NCBI GenBank assembly: GCA_021399435.1
Contig: JAJTUP010000046.1
Coordinates: 310,001 to 374,000 of the forward strand
Direction of reading: 5' to 3'
From: Diaporthe sp. PMI_573
Lineage: Eukaryota; Ascomycota; Sordariomycetes; Diaporthales; Diaporthaceae
Length of the DNA: 64,000 nt
Below are positions 11,766 to 22,838 of the stretch, piece after piece; the first letter of the stretch is position 1, and each line of letters begins with the position of its first letter. The notes beneath the pieces are model-generated. The model made no database searches. It was given only the letters and a program-made list of their open reading frames with translations, and was not told where the DNA came from. The translations under genes were made by a program, and so were the position numbers.

Positions 11766-12038
11766 CAGATTTATATGTGCGTAGTAAGAAATTATCAACC
11801 TCCGCGGTTCGCGCGGTGCTGGAGCATCGATCTTCACTCTGGTGATGGACTTTTTCTGTGGAACATTCCAAGATCACTCAGTGTAGCGAGGTAAAGCGGC
11901 AATACAGAGATTATATTCATGTCGCATTCCCAGTGGTTTACTGACATTGAATGCTAAGCCACCATGTCTCTGCACAAGTTAATCATTCCCTGATCCCCTG
12001 ATTTTGACACTCAAAACACGGGTCACTCGTTTGTAAAC

Positions 12039-14446
12039 ATGGAGAATGACCTCGAGCCCTTATACAAAAGGACGGCAGATGTACCATTTGCCTCCAGTCA
12101 GGCGTTGGCACCACCACCCCCGGTGTTTAACATATGGCCTAGTACAGTCGACAGGCGGACTAGCAGAGGCAGCAGGCGCAGCTGGGCGATCCCCAGCTTC
12201 CGCGCATCCACCCCTGCAGAGCTAATATTAGACCACTTTCCCAGAAGGCTTTCCTTAAGGCCTGATCTGGAGCATGTGCCACCGCCAGACAATCCTCATG
12301 GTACAGCGGGGAGTCAAGGTATGACGTGCCTTTTTCTTGTGGATTCTTAGAATTGGCTTAGAGGCTAATCAAACTTGAACTGAACAGTTGACGAACAAGA
12401 GTGGAAACCATCTAGAGCATTTAAGCTTGCCTTTGCATCGATGACACTTGTCACCTTGTGTTGTGCCCTGGAATCGTCTTGTCTTTCTCTTGCTTTACCA
12501 GCAATCGCTGAGGATCTTCATGGCACTTCTGTCGAGGCATTTTGGACCGGAACTAGCTTCTTGCTGGCATCAGCCGTTTCTCAACCGGTTTTGACGTCCT
12601 TGAGTATGCTACTGGGGAGAAAATTGGTACGTTGCCACTACCCATCCGGGGAAGGAATGGGGGGGGGGGCAGAACATGGCCCAATGGCGTGTTGTTCCAA
12701 TGCTACCTGGGACATCGAATTGGAAGACGGCTTTGATCAAAAAGAAAACAGTTAAAGAGGTCATGAATATGGTTGGAATCAAGAGCTGACTACGTCGCCG
12801 GTCAGATGATCCAGGCGTCTTGTATTTTATTCGCCGCTGGTTCTATTATGGGAGCCCTTCCCAAAACATTCACCCTCCTTTTAGTCGGCCGTACCGTTAT
12901 GGGTATTGGGGGCAAGTCAACCCTAACCCTTACTTTTCATTCTTCGCCTCAACCTCCAAGATGCTAATGATGAGGAGTAGGAGGGGGAATTATCGCCTTG
13001 ACTGAAACGACGATAACGGACCTGATCCCCTTGAGACACCGCGCGGCATACTTTGGATATCTCAGTTCGTGTAAGTGGATGCCCACCGCTGGTCAGATCC
13101 CACTTGACAGCTGTCATTGATGTATGGATCCACCCCCTGTAATGACAGGAAGTTGTAGCGCCTGACTGATCTGCTTTCCTTTTTAACTGCAGCCTGGGCA
13201 ATTGGGACCGTTAGTGGCCCCTTCATGGGCGCAGTACTCACCGAAAAGGCATCTTGGCGTTGGATATTCTGGTCCATGGTTCCCTTTTCGGCCGCCGGAG
13301 GCGTCGCTATTACTCTATGCCTCAACCAAACCCCAGTTCCCGGATCATTCAGGTCCAAAATGGCGCGGTTCGACTGGATCGGTGCCACAGTGCTTACAGC
13401 ATCAACAACTTCATTCCTCGTAGGAATTGTATGGGGCGGTATACAATACCCCTGGGACGACTGGAGGTCGTGGTTTCCTATAATCGAGGGTATTCAGGGA
13501 ATAATTGGTATCCTCGTTTATGAGTTTTTCTTTGCTAAAGAGCCGATGGTGCCGCCAGGGATATTCAACAACCGAACCATGATTATCTGCTTTCTTCTTG
13601 GAATAATCCACGGGGCTGTATTGTGGTGCCTCATATACTATGTGGTCCTTTATTACCAAGGGGTCAAGTTATATGGGAACATTAGCACTGCGCTAGCGTT
13701 ACTGCCGGAGACACTCACCATTGTCCGTAAGTCAAATATACCCTGCTTCCCTATCCTTTTCCGAAGCTGTCGGAGGACTTCACTTGCCTGATCATTGGGC
13801 TGAGTTTCTTTTCATTCCCACACTTCTAGCTTCTGCCGCGGTCGCAGGCGCGATATCAAGCAAGATGGGCATCTACCGCGGGATCATCTGGGTGGGCTGG
13901 GCATTGGCTATATTCGGTACCGTATTACTCACCCTGCTCGACGCCAGTACCATGGTAGAAGGCTGGATCTTTCTAAATCTGCCCATCGGAGTCGCGACCG
14001 GCCTATTGTTCACCCCGATGGTCGTTGGAATCCAAGCGGCTGGCCGGCCCGAGGACAGCGGGGCGGCAGCGGCCTTTTTTTCTTTCTCCCGGGCGCTCGG
14101 CCAATCAATAGGCGTGGCCCTGGGCGGTGCCATCCTGCAGAACGCATTCAAGGCTGCGGCCGAGGATCGGGAGCTGCTCGCTCCCCAAGCACAGGAGCTT
14201 AGCCACAACGTCGAGGGCCTGATTGTCACTTTGCAGGCAATGCCTGATGGTTCTCAGATGAAGGAAGAGCTTATTAGTGCGTACAGAGACAGCTTGCGGA
14301 TGGTCTTCTACTTTATGGGGGCCTTGTGCTTGCTTGCATTCGTGCTCGGATTCGGGATGAAAGCTTATTCTTTGGATCAGGAGTTTAAGTCGGCCCAGAG
14401 GTTGGTCGAAAAGAAAGATGCGGTGAGGGAAGAGGGAGCTGTCTAA
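12039..14446 (+). CDS. MFS drug:H+ antiporter (DHA14-type, 14 TM), probable metabolite efflux pump
   Basis: Plasma-membrane exporter of the major facilitator superfamily, probably for the cluster product or self-protection. Six exons: 12039-12318, 12388-12626, 12806-12911, 12981-13070, 13193-13726 and 13830-14446, 621 residues, all phases consistent. A cytosolic N-terminal tail of about 105 residues precedes TM1. Motif A-like GRK and the GRTVMGIGGGG glycine-rich segment are present, as is the ALGQSIGVALGG motif typical of the 14-TM group. Intron 3 appears to be a GC-AG intron (donor GCAAGT), needed to restore IGGGG. Intron 2 is longer than the others (179 nt) and contains an 11-G homopolymer at 12659-12669. 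It is divergent from the regulator. No defects seen. Confidence 0.92.
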
Positions 14447-16582
14447 TTAATTGCCTGGATGAGGAAAGCCGCCGATGAATGATAGCACACCTCTCCATAT
14501 AGAAACATGTTCATACAGCTTTGATACCAGCTTATGAAGAAAAGGTGGCATTTGGCTTCGGTCTTGGAGGTTCTGTTACAGTCCTTTGGCGTGAGCTCTA
14601 ACCTCCTTTACCATAATTTACCGTTCTTAATCAAATTTAATAGTTAATGTCAGCGGGAATAAGGAAATTAGAGAAATTCATACTATTCTTACTGCTTAAT
14701 GATGGGCTAATGCGAGTTTTATATCTAAGGTAAGTAAAATAGACCTGCTTACTGCTAACAAAGTAGGCCGCTCGGCTAAAAGACTAGAATTTCCAATCTC
14801 CTAATTAGAAACTAAGCAGTTTATAAGCTTCGTACCATCTCATTTACCTTATTAAGTATAATATTTTAATACTATATATACTCTTATTATGCTATAGACT
14901 TACCCTAAGCTACTATTAGAGAGGTACCTAAAAGGATTTATAAATTATGATACTCTTTAAAAGAGGGATATCGAGGAAGGGCCGCCTCGGCCCTTAGCTA
15001 TATACATGTTTGTGATCGGAGAATCCCTAATTTGGGCCCGAGCAAGGCCCGGCACGGGACCTGACAGGCTTGATATAATAGCCCCTAGCTTAGACCTTCA
15101 CTGAAGTCCCTCACATATCGTTATTAATAGGAAAATGTCTTTTTCCACACTAAAGGAATTAAAATGTAACTTATTGTCACGAATACTACTAATATACTAT
15201 TCGTATAAAAAGCGACGCCGCTATTCTGCCATAGGCACACAGCGCATATGTTGTGACACCTATTTCTATATGAGATAACATTTTGAACTGTCTACTTTTA
15301 GCATGGCCGTACCGGGCTGGGTGTGTGTGTAGTATCTGCTAGTAGCTGGCCTTTAGTGGCGCGCTACACATCTATAGTCACACGAGGCTCTTAGCTCTTT
15401 AGACTTTCCATAGATCGGAGGCTTCCTCACTTCCTTCCTTCTATTTCTTATACCAATAAGGATTTATTCAAAATTATATCATTTTGAGTAGGACGTGAGA
15501 ACATTGCTGTGGTATGCAAGAAGGGGTGACGTCAATTGGGCGCACAGCTGGTGGCAGTCGGCAGCAAGCTGGCAGTCCCGAGGCAGCTATAGAAGAGCCT
15601 TCGCAGGTAAACCCTCCATGGCGCTTCTTAGCAACCAACCAACTCAATGAGTTACGTCTTCTCCTAAAGCTTCTATTATAATTACTTCTCGCACTACCTC
15701 CCCTGATAGTTTTAGGGAAAGTATGTTACAAAGCTTGTTTAAAAAGTAATTATACTAGGATAAATAGTCAAAACGAGTTACTAAATAGGAGTGGTAGCCT
15801 TAATCAACCAAAGAGGGCTCTACTCTTTTTAATAAGAAAGAGTAGTAAGAGGTTGGAGGGAAATAGAAGTGAAAGGTAATAGATGGGTCTTGTAAGGTTC
15901 TAATTAGAATAAGTTAAATACTTATTAGAGGTTTAAAATTAGAAAAGGGAAGAGTTTTAAATGTTCCAAAGCAACGATTACCGTGTCGGTTAAGACGTCA
16001 CATACGCTTCACGGCAGGATGGCTCGAAGTCTGCACCAAGATACGTGAATTTTAAGAGTAGCTCTATATATGCAAGAAAGAAGGAAATCAGAGGCTGTCC
16101 GCAGCCAGCGGGTAGAAGGTGTAGGGTAGCGAGTCTCATTAATCTCATCAATAAGGGGACCTACTGGGGTGCCCTATACGGCCTATCCATGCGAGCCCTC
16201 AGCATCTGTCCTTCACTACGATACTTATACTTCCACAGAGAAAGAAACGACTAGAGTCCGAAAAAATAGTTATATAACTCTAATCTAGCATTTAATGTAT
16301 GTAAATTTTATTATCCTTTTCTTTAGAAATATATCTATGATATAGCTATTATTATATCATATTATAACTCGTGCGCCGTACTTACTTGCCACGCCGCGAC
16401 GATGTTCAAGCCGGAATGCTGTAATCTTCAAGGGGCTTTCTCGATCCGCTATATGCCCTGCAGGTTCAGTGTAGTACATAGTAGACCGATTCGGGGTTAA
16501 CACACCAGATCACACATTCATAGTCCGGGATCCCACAGAGACGCTATTGATGCAAATGTTAGCGGGGCTAGAAGTACTGTGT
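14447..16582. other. AT-rich intergenic island between MFS and hydratase genes
   Basis: About 2.1 kb with no supported gene. From about 14,600 the base composition becomes AT-rich and similar to the repeat tract to the right of the cluster, with a GC-richer palindromic stretch near 14,985-15,070 (GGGCCGCCTCGGCCC type). Probably old, decayed repeat DNA, but I could not identify an element or its ends. Confidence 0.4.
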
Positions 16583-17517
16583 TCATTTTGATACACTCGG
16601 CCATACCAACTCCTCCCAACAGTTGTGTTTAGCACCTGCTAGAAATTGCCCCACACCATAGGATGACTCCGAATCTTCAGCCAACATGGCCCTGAATATC
16701 TCTCGAGACAAGCTCTCCACTCCATCCATCTTTTCATCAGCATCTCTCACCAGCATTTTACACCATGCAGACGCTTGAGGAGCGGCACCGCTCACTTCCA
16801 CCAAAAACTTCTCCGTTTCGCCTTCCAGGGACCCAGGGTCCGACGCGACGGCATGGATGACGCCGACATTCCATAGCAATTGCGGGGTGATCTTACGCCC
16901 CGTCAACATTGCCATCCTGGCGATCCCGGGCCCCCACTCGCGGACAATGATTTTGCAATAGTAGCTGGGCAGAGGCCCAGCCTGACCTCACTCAGGCAGA
17001 AGAAGCTGTTTGAAAGCGCAACGCGGATATCGCATGCAAAGGCCAGCCCTACTCCTCCACCAAAAGCCGGTCCATTAATGACCGCGATGGTCGTCTTGGG
17101 GCTAGTCTCGATGGCATTAAACAGACCTTGCAACATCGTGTATCGCTCATCTGGTGAAGCGAACAGGTCTTCTTTGATGTCCATCCCGGAACAAAAGTAC
17201 TTGCCCCGCCCGGTGAGGACGATGCGGTCGACTGAGTCGTCTGTCGAAAGCGAATTGAAGAACTCAATGACCTCCTTGATCATACTTGAAGAAAGCGAAT
17301 TGCGTTGCAGTGGTCGGTCCAAGCAAAGTTTTATTGTTCTTCGTCGACGGAGAACTTCAAACCACTGGCCAGCACGTCGTATCGTCCACAATTCCGTAGC
17401 TGGTTTTGCTTGACTCGACTTCAAAAGCCTCGGATACACTACTGAGAACATCTCCATGATGCCACTAAGGTCTACAGGTAGGTAAGGTAGTCCCATTTTG
17501 GGGAGAGGGCTGGGCAT
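16583..17517 (-). pseudogene. Enoyl-CoA hydratase/isomerase (crotonase family) with apparent 1-bp frameshift
   Basis: Crotonase-fold enzyme acting on an acyl-CoA, by family comparable to the AKT3/AFT3 hydratase of Alternaria EDA-toxin clusters. No intron is needed from the ATG at 17517 (17496 is an alternative). Oxyanion-hole segments GKYFCSGMDIKEDLF and GPAFGGGVGLAFACD are intact. The frame then breaks: after LGLCPATIAK (about 16951) the homologous continuation IVREWGPGIARMAMLTGRK is in another frame, consistent with loss of one base around 16949-16954 next to an AAAA run. The rest of the protein, to the TGA at 16583, is open. Either the gene is disabled or this is a sequencing error. The C-terminus reads PSVSK, which lacks the peroxisomal tripeptide known for AKT3. 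It would be about 311 residues if unbroken. Confidence 0.82.
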
Positions 17518-18760
17518 GATGCAAATGATGTTCGACGCGTCAGGTAAATATGCGTACAACTTGACGCGTGGTGGCTTCGTGCAGAAAGTTTCGCGTAAGT
17601 AGCAAGTGTGAAGCCTGTAAGAAAAAAGAAGCGATATGTGGGACATCAAGTGGAGTAGTCAGAAGGACGCAGGGAACATTAAAGCTAACCGCGAAAAGAG
17701 ACAATGTATAAATGCGGGGAGATTCAAACCTTGAAGTGCACAGGCATACTGACATGTGGCTACGGATTTGACTTTACAATCTTCGCATGAATAAATTTGA
17801 ACGTAGATGGGTGTGTTTGAAAAGTCTTATGTGACGGCATTCACGATGACCCTAGACGTAAACTCGGAAGGCATTAGGGCAAGCTATGCTGATCGGGTTT
17901 GGGCTTTATTTCATGACCTCGTCTACTCGGATAACCGTGAGAATGAACATCCCTGCCGAACCACCACAAGTACGGTTTGGAGTCTTGCTGCTGTTTCGGA
18001 GTTATGGACCCGGTGGGTATTCTCACGGACTAACAGGTTCCCTATTGAAGGACGGAGCCTTATTCATGGGCGCTGAGAGCTTGACCAATCATTCTTTTAG
18101 GGTATCTATGGTCTATAAGAATCCTACTTGTTGGGCGGAGAGGTACCGAATCGGAGTCAAAACTATCACCTGCCGATGTATACAGCAACAAACAGGCCGG
18201 TCTATTTAATCTAGTTCATTTACTTGTTAATCATGATTATGTTCAACACCAGCAGCCCAGTATCTAGATGGGATTCTGGACATCACACTCCTCAGCACCG
18301 GAGAATCTCGTCAAAGTTGCTTGGTTTTATTTGATCACAGGCTCTCCTGGTCGCATCCTCTGTCAACAGCCATTTCCGCGTTCACGTCGCCGAGAAAGCT
18401 TTCATCGACCGAATGTAACAGTCATCGAATTTTGGATTTGTTGTGCTAGAGATTCGTTTGTATCACAGGGTCAAACCCCCGCTCAACTCGGCTGTGGTCG
18501 CCAAATATTCGGGCGACATCAGTCTGCTTATAGAAATTCATCCGACTTTATAAGTCGCTTTTCACGACCTCACCGCCCTTGAGTTGTCATGCTGTGATTC
18601 GCTACGTCCTCTGGGCATTGAGATGCGGCAATGCCATACAATATCCCCCACTCATCACTTTCGACAGTGAGGGGCAGAAAGCACGGTCTTTGCCGCGCGG
18701 CATTCAAGGCGAGAACTTTTTCTGTCATGGGTTTACTCGTGCATTCTACCCAATGAATTA
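17518..18760. other. Intergenic region upstream of the hydratase gene
   Basis: No supported gene. It contains an exact CGGAGTTAT at 17997 and a near match CGGAGTCAA at 18152. Three plus-strand ORFs of 85-110 codons have no recognisable domain. Confidence 0.45.
17997..18005 (+). promoter_or_regulatory. Candidate Zn2Cys6 site CGGAGTTAT (hydratase promoter)
   Basis: Exact copy (TTCGGAGTTATGG), about 480 bp upstream of the hydratase start. Confidence 0.5.
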
Positions 18761-19257
18761 CAGCCAGCGTCCGCTCACCCAGCTTCTTGCGTCCGCTCAC
18801 CCAGCTGTTTTCGGTGGCTCACCCAGTACCTACTTTTCTTAGAGAACTCTATATAATTCAAAGTATCTTTTGAGCTAAGATTAAAAAAATGCCCTACTAT
18901 AGCTAATTTCCTTATTAGGCAGTATTTAAGGTATAAAGCCCTCGCTGGCCCTCTACGCCCTCGCTAGCCCTCTACACCCTCTATACCCTTTATAGCCCTC
19001 TATAGCCCTCTAAGCTCTCTCTTTATTAAGGGCTATAGAGGGTGTAGAGGGCCAGCGAGGACACAGAGGGCCAGCGAGGGCTTTATACCTTAAGTACTGC
19101 CTAATAAGGAAATTAGCTATAGTAGGGCATTTTTTTAATCTTAGCTCAAAAGATACTTTGAATTATATAGAGTTCTCTAAGAAAAGTAGGTACTGGGTGA
19201 GCCACCGAAGACAGCTGGGTGAGCGGACGGAACAGCTGGGTGAGCGGACGCTGGCTG
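18761..19257. mobile_element. 497-bp palindromic (foldback) non-autonomous DNA transposon
   Basis: Nearly the whole element is one inverted repeat: it begins CAGCCAGCGTCCGCTCACCC and ends with the reverse complement. Arms of about 200 bp match closely around a small central region. Near each end a short unit, GTCCGCTCACCCAGC, is repeated two to three times. Near the centre are imperfect repeats of the type GCCCTCGCTGGCCCTCTA. Flanks are AATGAATTA at 18752-18760 and AATGAATTG at 19258-19266, a 9-bp duplication with one mismatch (or 8 bp exact). Long TIRs with a 9-bp duplication suggest a Mutator-like origin; hAT (8 bp) is the alternative. It carries no coding sequence. Confidence 0.85.
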
Positions 19258-19404
19258 AATGAATTGAGCTCGTTGCTTCGGTTTGAAATTAACCTCTTTG
19301 GCCTACTCAGTTTATGTCTGACTAGCCTCTAACTATACGCCTGAAATTTTCCAAGTGCTGGATGACATAAGTAGAGACTAAGTTCACACGACGGACCCAC
19401 TTAT

Positions 19405-19690
19405 TCACGGCAGGTCTTTCTCCTGATGACAAAGCGGCCCGAACACAGCCTCGCGCGGAAAGGTCGTAACGACATCTGGACAATATGCCATGAGATTATT
19501 GATGACTACGCATATATAGTCGATGTGCTTGAGTGGTTCCATGATCTTTCCCCGGGCCATGTTGTCAGTGACGTGGATTCGCCGAGACCACGGATCCTTG
19601 TCCACGTCTGGAAAGTCTCGCCGAGGACCGCTGGGGTGGTGGAACCACTCTACTTCATGAACATATCTGCTAGTAATATCCTGCCCTAAC
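19405..19690 (-). other. Unidentified protein-like ORF fragment
   Basis: About 95 codons are open on the minus strand, from the QLGQDITSRYVHEVEWFHH segment through DKDPWSRRIHVTDNMARG to the stop at 19405. The composition looks protein-like (Trp, His, Asp and Arg rich, little low complexity), but there is no start codon near the open end and I recognise no family. It could be a relic of a lost cluster gene. The opposite strand also has an 87-codon ORF (19426-19689). Confidence 0.2.
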
Positions 19691-20743
19691 TGTTAAACCA
19701 TGGATGATATACTTTCGTTTTAACGGATCGTTGGTCCGTTCAAATAGTATATAGATATAAGTCTTGAGACATGTTGACCTAGGTAGCAAGTGGTCCTCCC
19801 ACTCGGGCTATGTTGGTACAAAGACGAAGAATCACACGCAGAGTGAATGAGTATACCCGTCCTAGCCACAAAATATACGATCCGAGGGAGCAGTGTACGC
19901 AGCAATAATAAACAACCGAGCATTGGCTTCCCCATTTCAGACTTTTCTCTTTCCTTCCGGTTCATTATTGAGCGGCGCCGCTGGGAGCGATTGTCGCTAG
20001 CCTTGTCTGTGCACCTGTTACAAGGCTGTCGCTGTTCTCTGAACCCATGTTACCATTGTGTTTGAAACCTACTGCTATCCGCAAGACTTCTTCATTTTTT
20101 TAACAGATGGGTGTTTAAGCTTTTACCACTGTATCAAGGGGCCGGAGGCAACTGCTCAACAGGCGTACGTACACGGATTACAGACGAGACCCCCCACACT
20201 CATTATTGAGCATTACTGCGATGGGAAGGTGTTGCGTAGTTTCTTCTGCATGCCGCCGTCTGATTTTATATCCTTTTTATGGTGACTATTTAGGTCGCCT
20301 CTATCTGTGTTTCGTCCAATCGCCGCTCTGCTGGTGCTTATCCTAAGCTTGTATCTATGCGGACTGGTAATTAAAGAAACTCCGGGTGAACACTTTGGGC
20401 ACGAACCTGGCCCATCTTGCCGTTTCAGCACTAATATCAAAAGCTTCAGTGTTTCCGCCGCATTGACCAACACTAGTTAGGTGAACAAGCCTTTTTCATC
20501 TCGTTTGAAAGGTTAGCTTGGTATGCGAGGATCGATCGAGCTCAAATATCATGCGATATAAAGAGTGGGAGCATGCGCGCAGCTAGAATTCTGGGACGAT
20601 GGATGCTAAGCACTGCACGCCGAGGTCTTTCCGTGCGTCTAACGTCTACCATCTGAACACATGTGCAAGCACCCATTACATACTTGCAGACGCGACTTTT
20701 GACTCTCGTAAACAACTTCAAATTATACAAATTGTGTATCACA
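19691..20743. promoter_or_regulatory. Upstream region of the CoA-ligase gene
   Basis: About 1 kb without a supported gene. It holds only a near match to the cluster motif, CGGAGTTTC on the minus strand at 20376-20384, about 360 bp upstream of the ligase ATG. Confidence 0.4.
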
Positions 20744-22838
20744 ATGACCTCATTTCCTAAAGCGGCAGTGCCTCTTAGGCCAGCGGAGAGACAGGATCTT
20801 TCCGTGGTGTATGGCCCTACAACACCCGAGCTATCCATGAAGACGCTCGGGACTCTCGTCAGGGAGCAAGCAAGAGACTTCAAGAACTGCACTGCTGTCA
20901 TTGTACCTTGGCAGTCCGTACAATTCACATACCATGAATTGGCAAACCGCAGCGAGCTCGTGACTAAATCCCTGATTGCGATGGGGCTCAAGCGTGGCCA
21001 GTGCGTGGGAATGATGGCAGGAAACTGTCACCAGTATATCGAGGTCTTCCTAGGATGTGCACGCCTGGGGTGTCCTTTTGTTGCAATGAACAACACATTC
21101 GCTCCAGCAGAGCTCACCAGGGCGCTTTCCCTGACTGGTGAGTCCATGAGACCCATCAGACCTACGGATCGGATTCTGATCCCATCAAGATTGCAAGCTC
21201 CTCTTCATTGCTCCCGCAATCGGCCCGAGCGCACTTATGCCACATGTACAGGCCGTACTGGATATGTCTTCCGCAAAGACTGAGCTACGAAGTCTAGTAC
21301 TCATTGGCGATGCCATGCCAGTACTCGGAGAGACGGCAATGGACTTCTGCTCCTACACTTCTTTCTTGGAGCGACCTTCGAGGATTTCGTGTGGCGACTC
21401 TGCGCTGCGGATGGCAGAGAGCATAGTCGTTCCGTCCGACGTGTTGAGTCTTCAATTTACCTCAGGTGAGTCTTGCGACTTCTCGATCGATAAAAAGTCA
21501 TTTCACGAGTCCGCAAACTCAAACCTTGATCCAGGAACCACAGGTTTACCGATAAAAAGTCATTTCACGAGTCCGCAAACTCAAACCTTGATCCAGGAAC
21601 CACAGGTTTACCGAAAGCTGCATCCCTGACCCACATGTAAGTGCCGAGACTGCTTTGTGAGCTTCTTACTCGGTGCTGTCCATTCATCGAGTAGTGCGGG
21701 AGCTAAGCTAAGTTTTCTAGAAATCTGGTGAACAATGCACGCTTTGTAGGACAATCAATGCGTCTGACAGAGAGGGATATTGTCTGCTGTCCGCCGCCAC
21801 TGTTTCACTGCTTCGGGCTTGTTATGGGATTCCTGGCCTCCTTTGCCCACGGCAGTTCTATCGTCTTCCCCTCGGATGCCTTCAGCGCGGAGATGGCAAT
21901 GGACGCAGTGGTGAGAGAGCGATGCACTGCCCTCCTCGGAGTGCCTACCATGTTTCTAGCTGAGCTGAAGGTCGTACGGGAGAAATGTCTCCGCATCAGC
22001 ACGGTGCGTACTGGTCTTGCTGCGGGTGCCCCGGTGCTGCCGTCACTCGCCGAGACAATACGCAACGAGATGAATATCAGTGGGATGCTGGTTGCGTACG
22101 GTATGACCGAGACTAGTCCCGTCACCTTCACCACATCGCTTGAAGAGGCCAGAAATGGGATCCATCACACTGTTGGCAGGGTTTTCCCCCATACCGGGGC
22201 AAAGGTCGTCGATGGAGACGGATGCATTGTCCCCCGCAATCGGCGTGGCGAGGTTTGCACGAGCGGCTACGCTCTGCAGAAAGGCTACTGGAATGATGCT
22301 AAACAGACGCGAAATGCGATGAGACTGGACGCTGACGGTATTCAGTGGATGCACACTGGAGACGAAGCCTTGATCGACGAGCAGGGTTGTTGCCAAATCA
22401 CAGGACGCATAAAGGATATAATCATTCGTGGTACGTTGTCCATCTCGCATTGCGCAACATCCGTGTCGTGGCTAAAGATGGAGCATGTATTCAGGGGGGG
22501 AGAATATCTCTCCAACTGAGATCGAAGATCGCCTGATCCGTCATCCGGACATTGAGGAGTGCTGTGTCGTTGGGATTGAAGATGAAATTTATGGCCAAGC
22601 AGTCGGTTGCTTTGTGAAACAGACTCCCGGCTCCCAAAGACTGTCGTGTGACGAGCTCAGGCGGTGGGTAGTGTTGGAACTGGGCCGGGTCAAGGCTCCA
22701 CGACATGTTTTCTGGATTGGTGACCGTGGAGTGGGCAACGAACTCCCCAAGACAGGCAGTGGCAAGTATCAGAAGCATCTTCTTCGTCTCAAAGGGAACG
22801 CCATCGTGAACAGCATGAACATACAACCGAGGCTCTGA
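20744..22838 (+). CDS. AMP-forming acyl/aryl-CoA ligase (ANL superfamily), AKT1/4-coumarate-CoA-ligase-like
   Basis: Activates a carboxylic acid with ATP to an acyl-adenylate and then to the CoA thioester, supplying the hydratase/isomerase step. The ATG at 20744 (CACAATGACC) is preferred over an in-frame start at 20663. Exons 20744-21137, 21190-21465, 21597-21636, 21721-22430 and 22495-22838 give 587 residues. Motifs: A3 TSGTTGLPK (about residue 222) is interrupted by intron 2, A5 YGMTETSP is at about 363, TGDEA follows, and IIRGGENISP crosses the last intron. The catalytic Lys is in PKTGSGKYQK near 565. The C-terminal tripeptide PRL is a plausible PTS1 peroxisomal signal. Intron 2 is unusual: a 62-bp exact tandem duplication copies its acceptor, and only the distal acceptor keeps the frame. 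By family it is comparable to AKT1/AFT1 of EDA-toxin clusters. Confidence 0.9.
21488..21611 (+). repeat. Exact 62-bp tandem duplication including a 3' splice site
   Basis: The unit 21488-21549 (starting CGATAAAAAGTCATTTCACG) is repeated without change at 21550-21611. Each copy includes the end of intron 2 with acceptor CAG (21532-21534 and 21594-21596) and the first bases of exon 3. The proximal acceptor gives a typical 69-nt intron but shifts the frame; the distal one gives a 131-nt intron and restores TSGTTGLPK. Confidence 0.97.

Larger units (their letters stand above)
10991..12038. promoter_or_regulatory. Bidirectional promoter region between regulator and MFS transporter
   Basis: About 1 kb non-coding. 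It has exact CGGAGTTAT at 11578 and 11757 and a near match CGGAGTTAG at 11181. Small ORFs here are not supported. Confidence 0.6.

Noticed and set aside
12098..12292. Minus-strand ORF inside MFS exon 1
   Set aside because: Antisense shadow of a supported exon.
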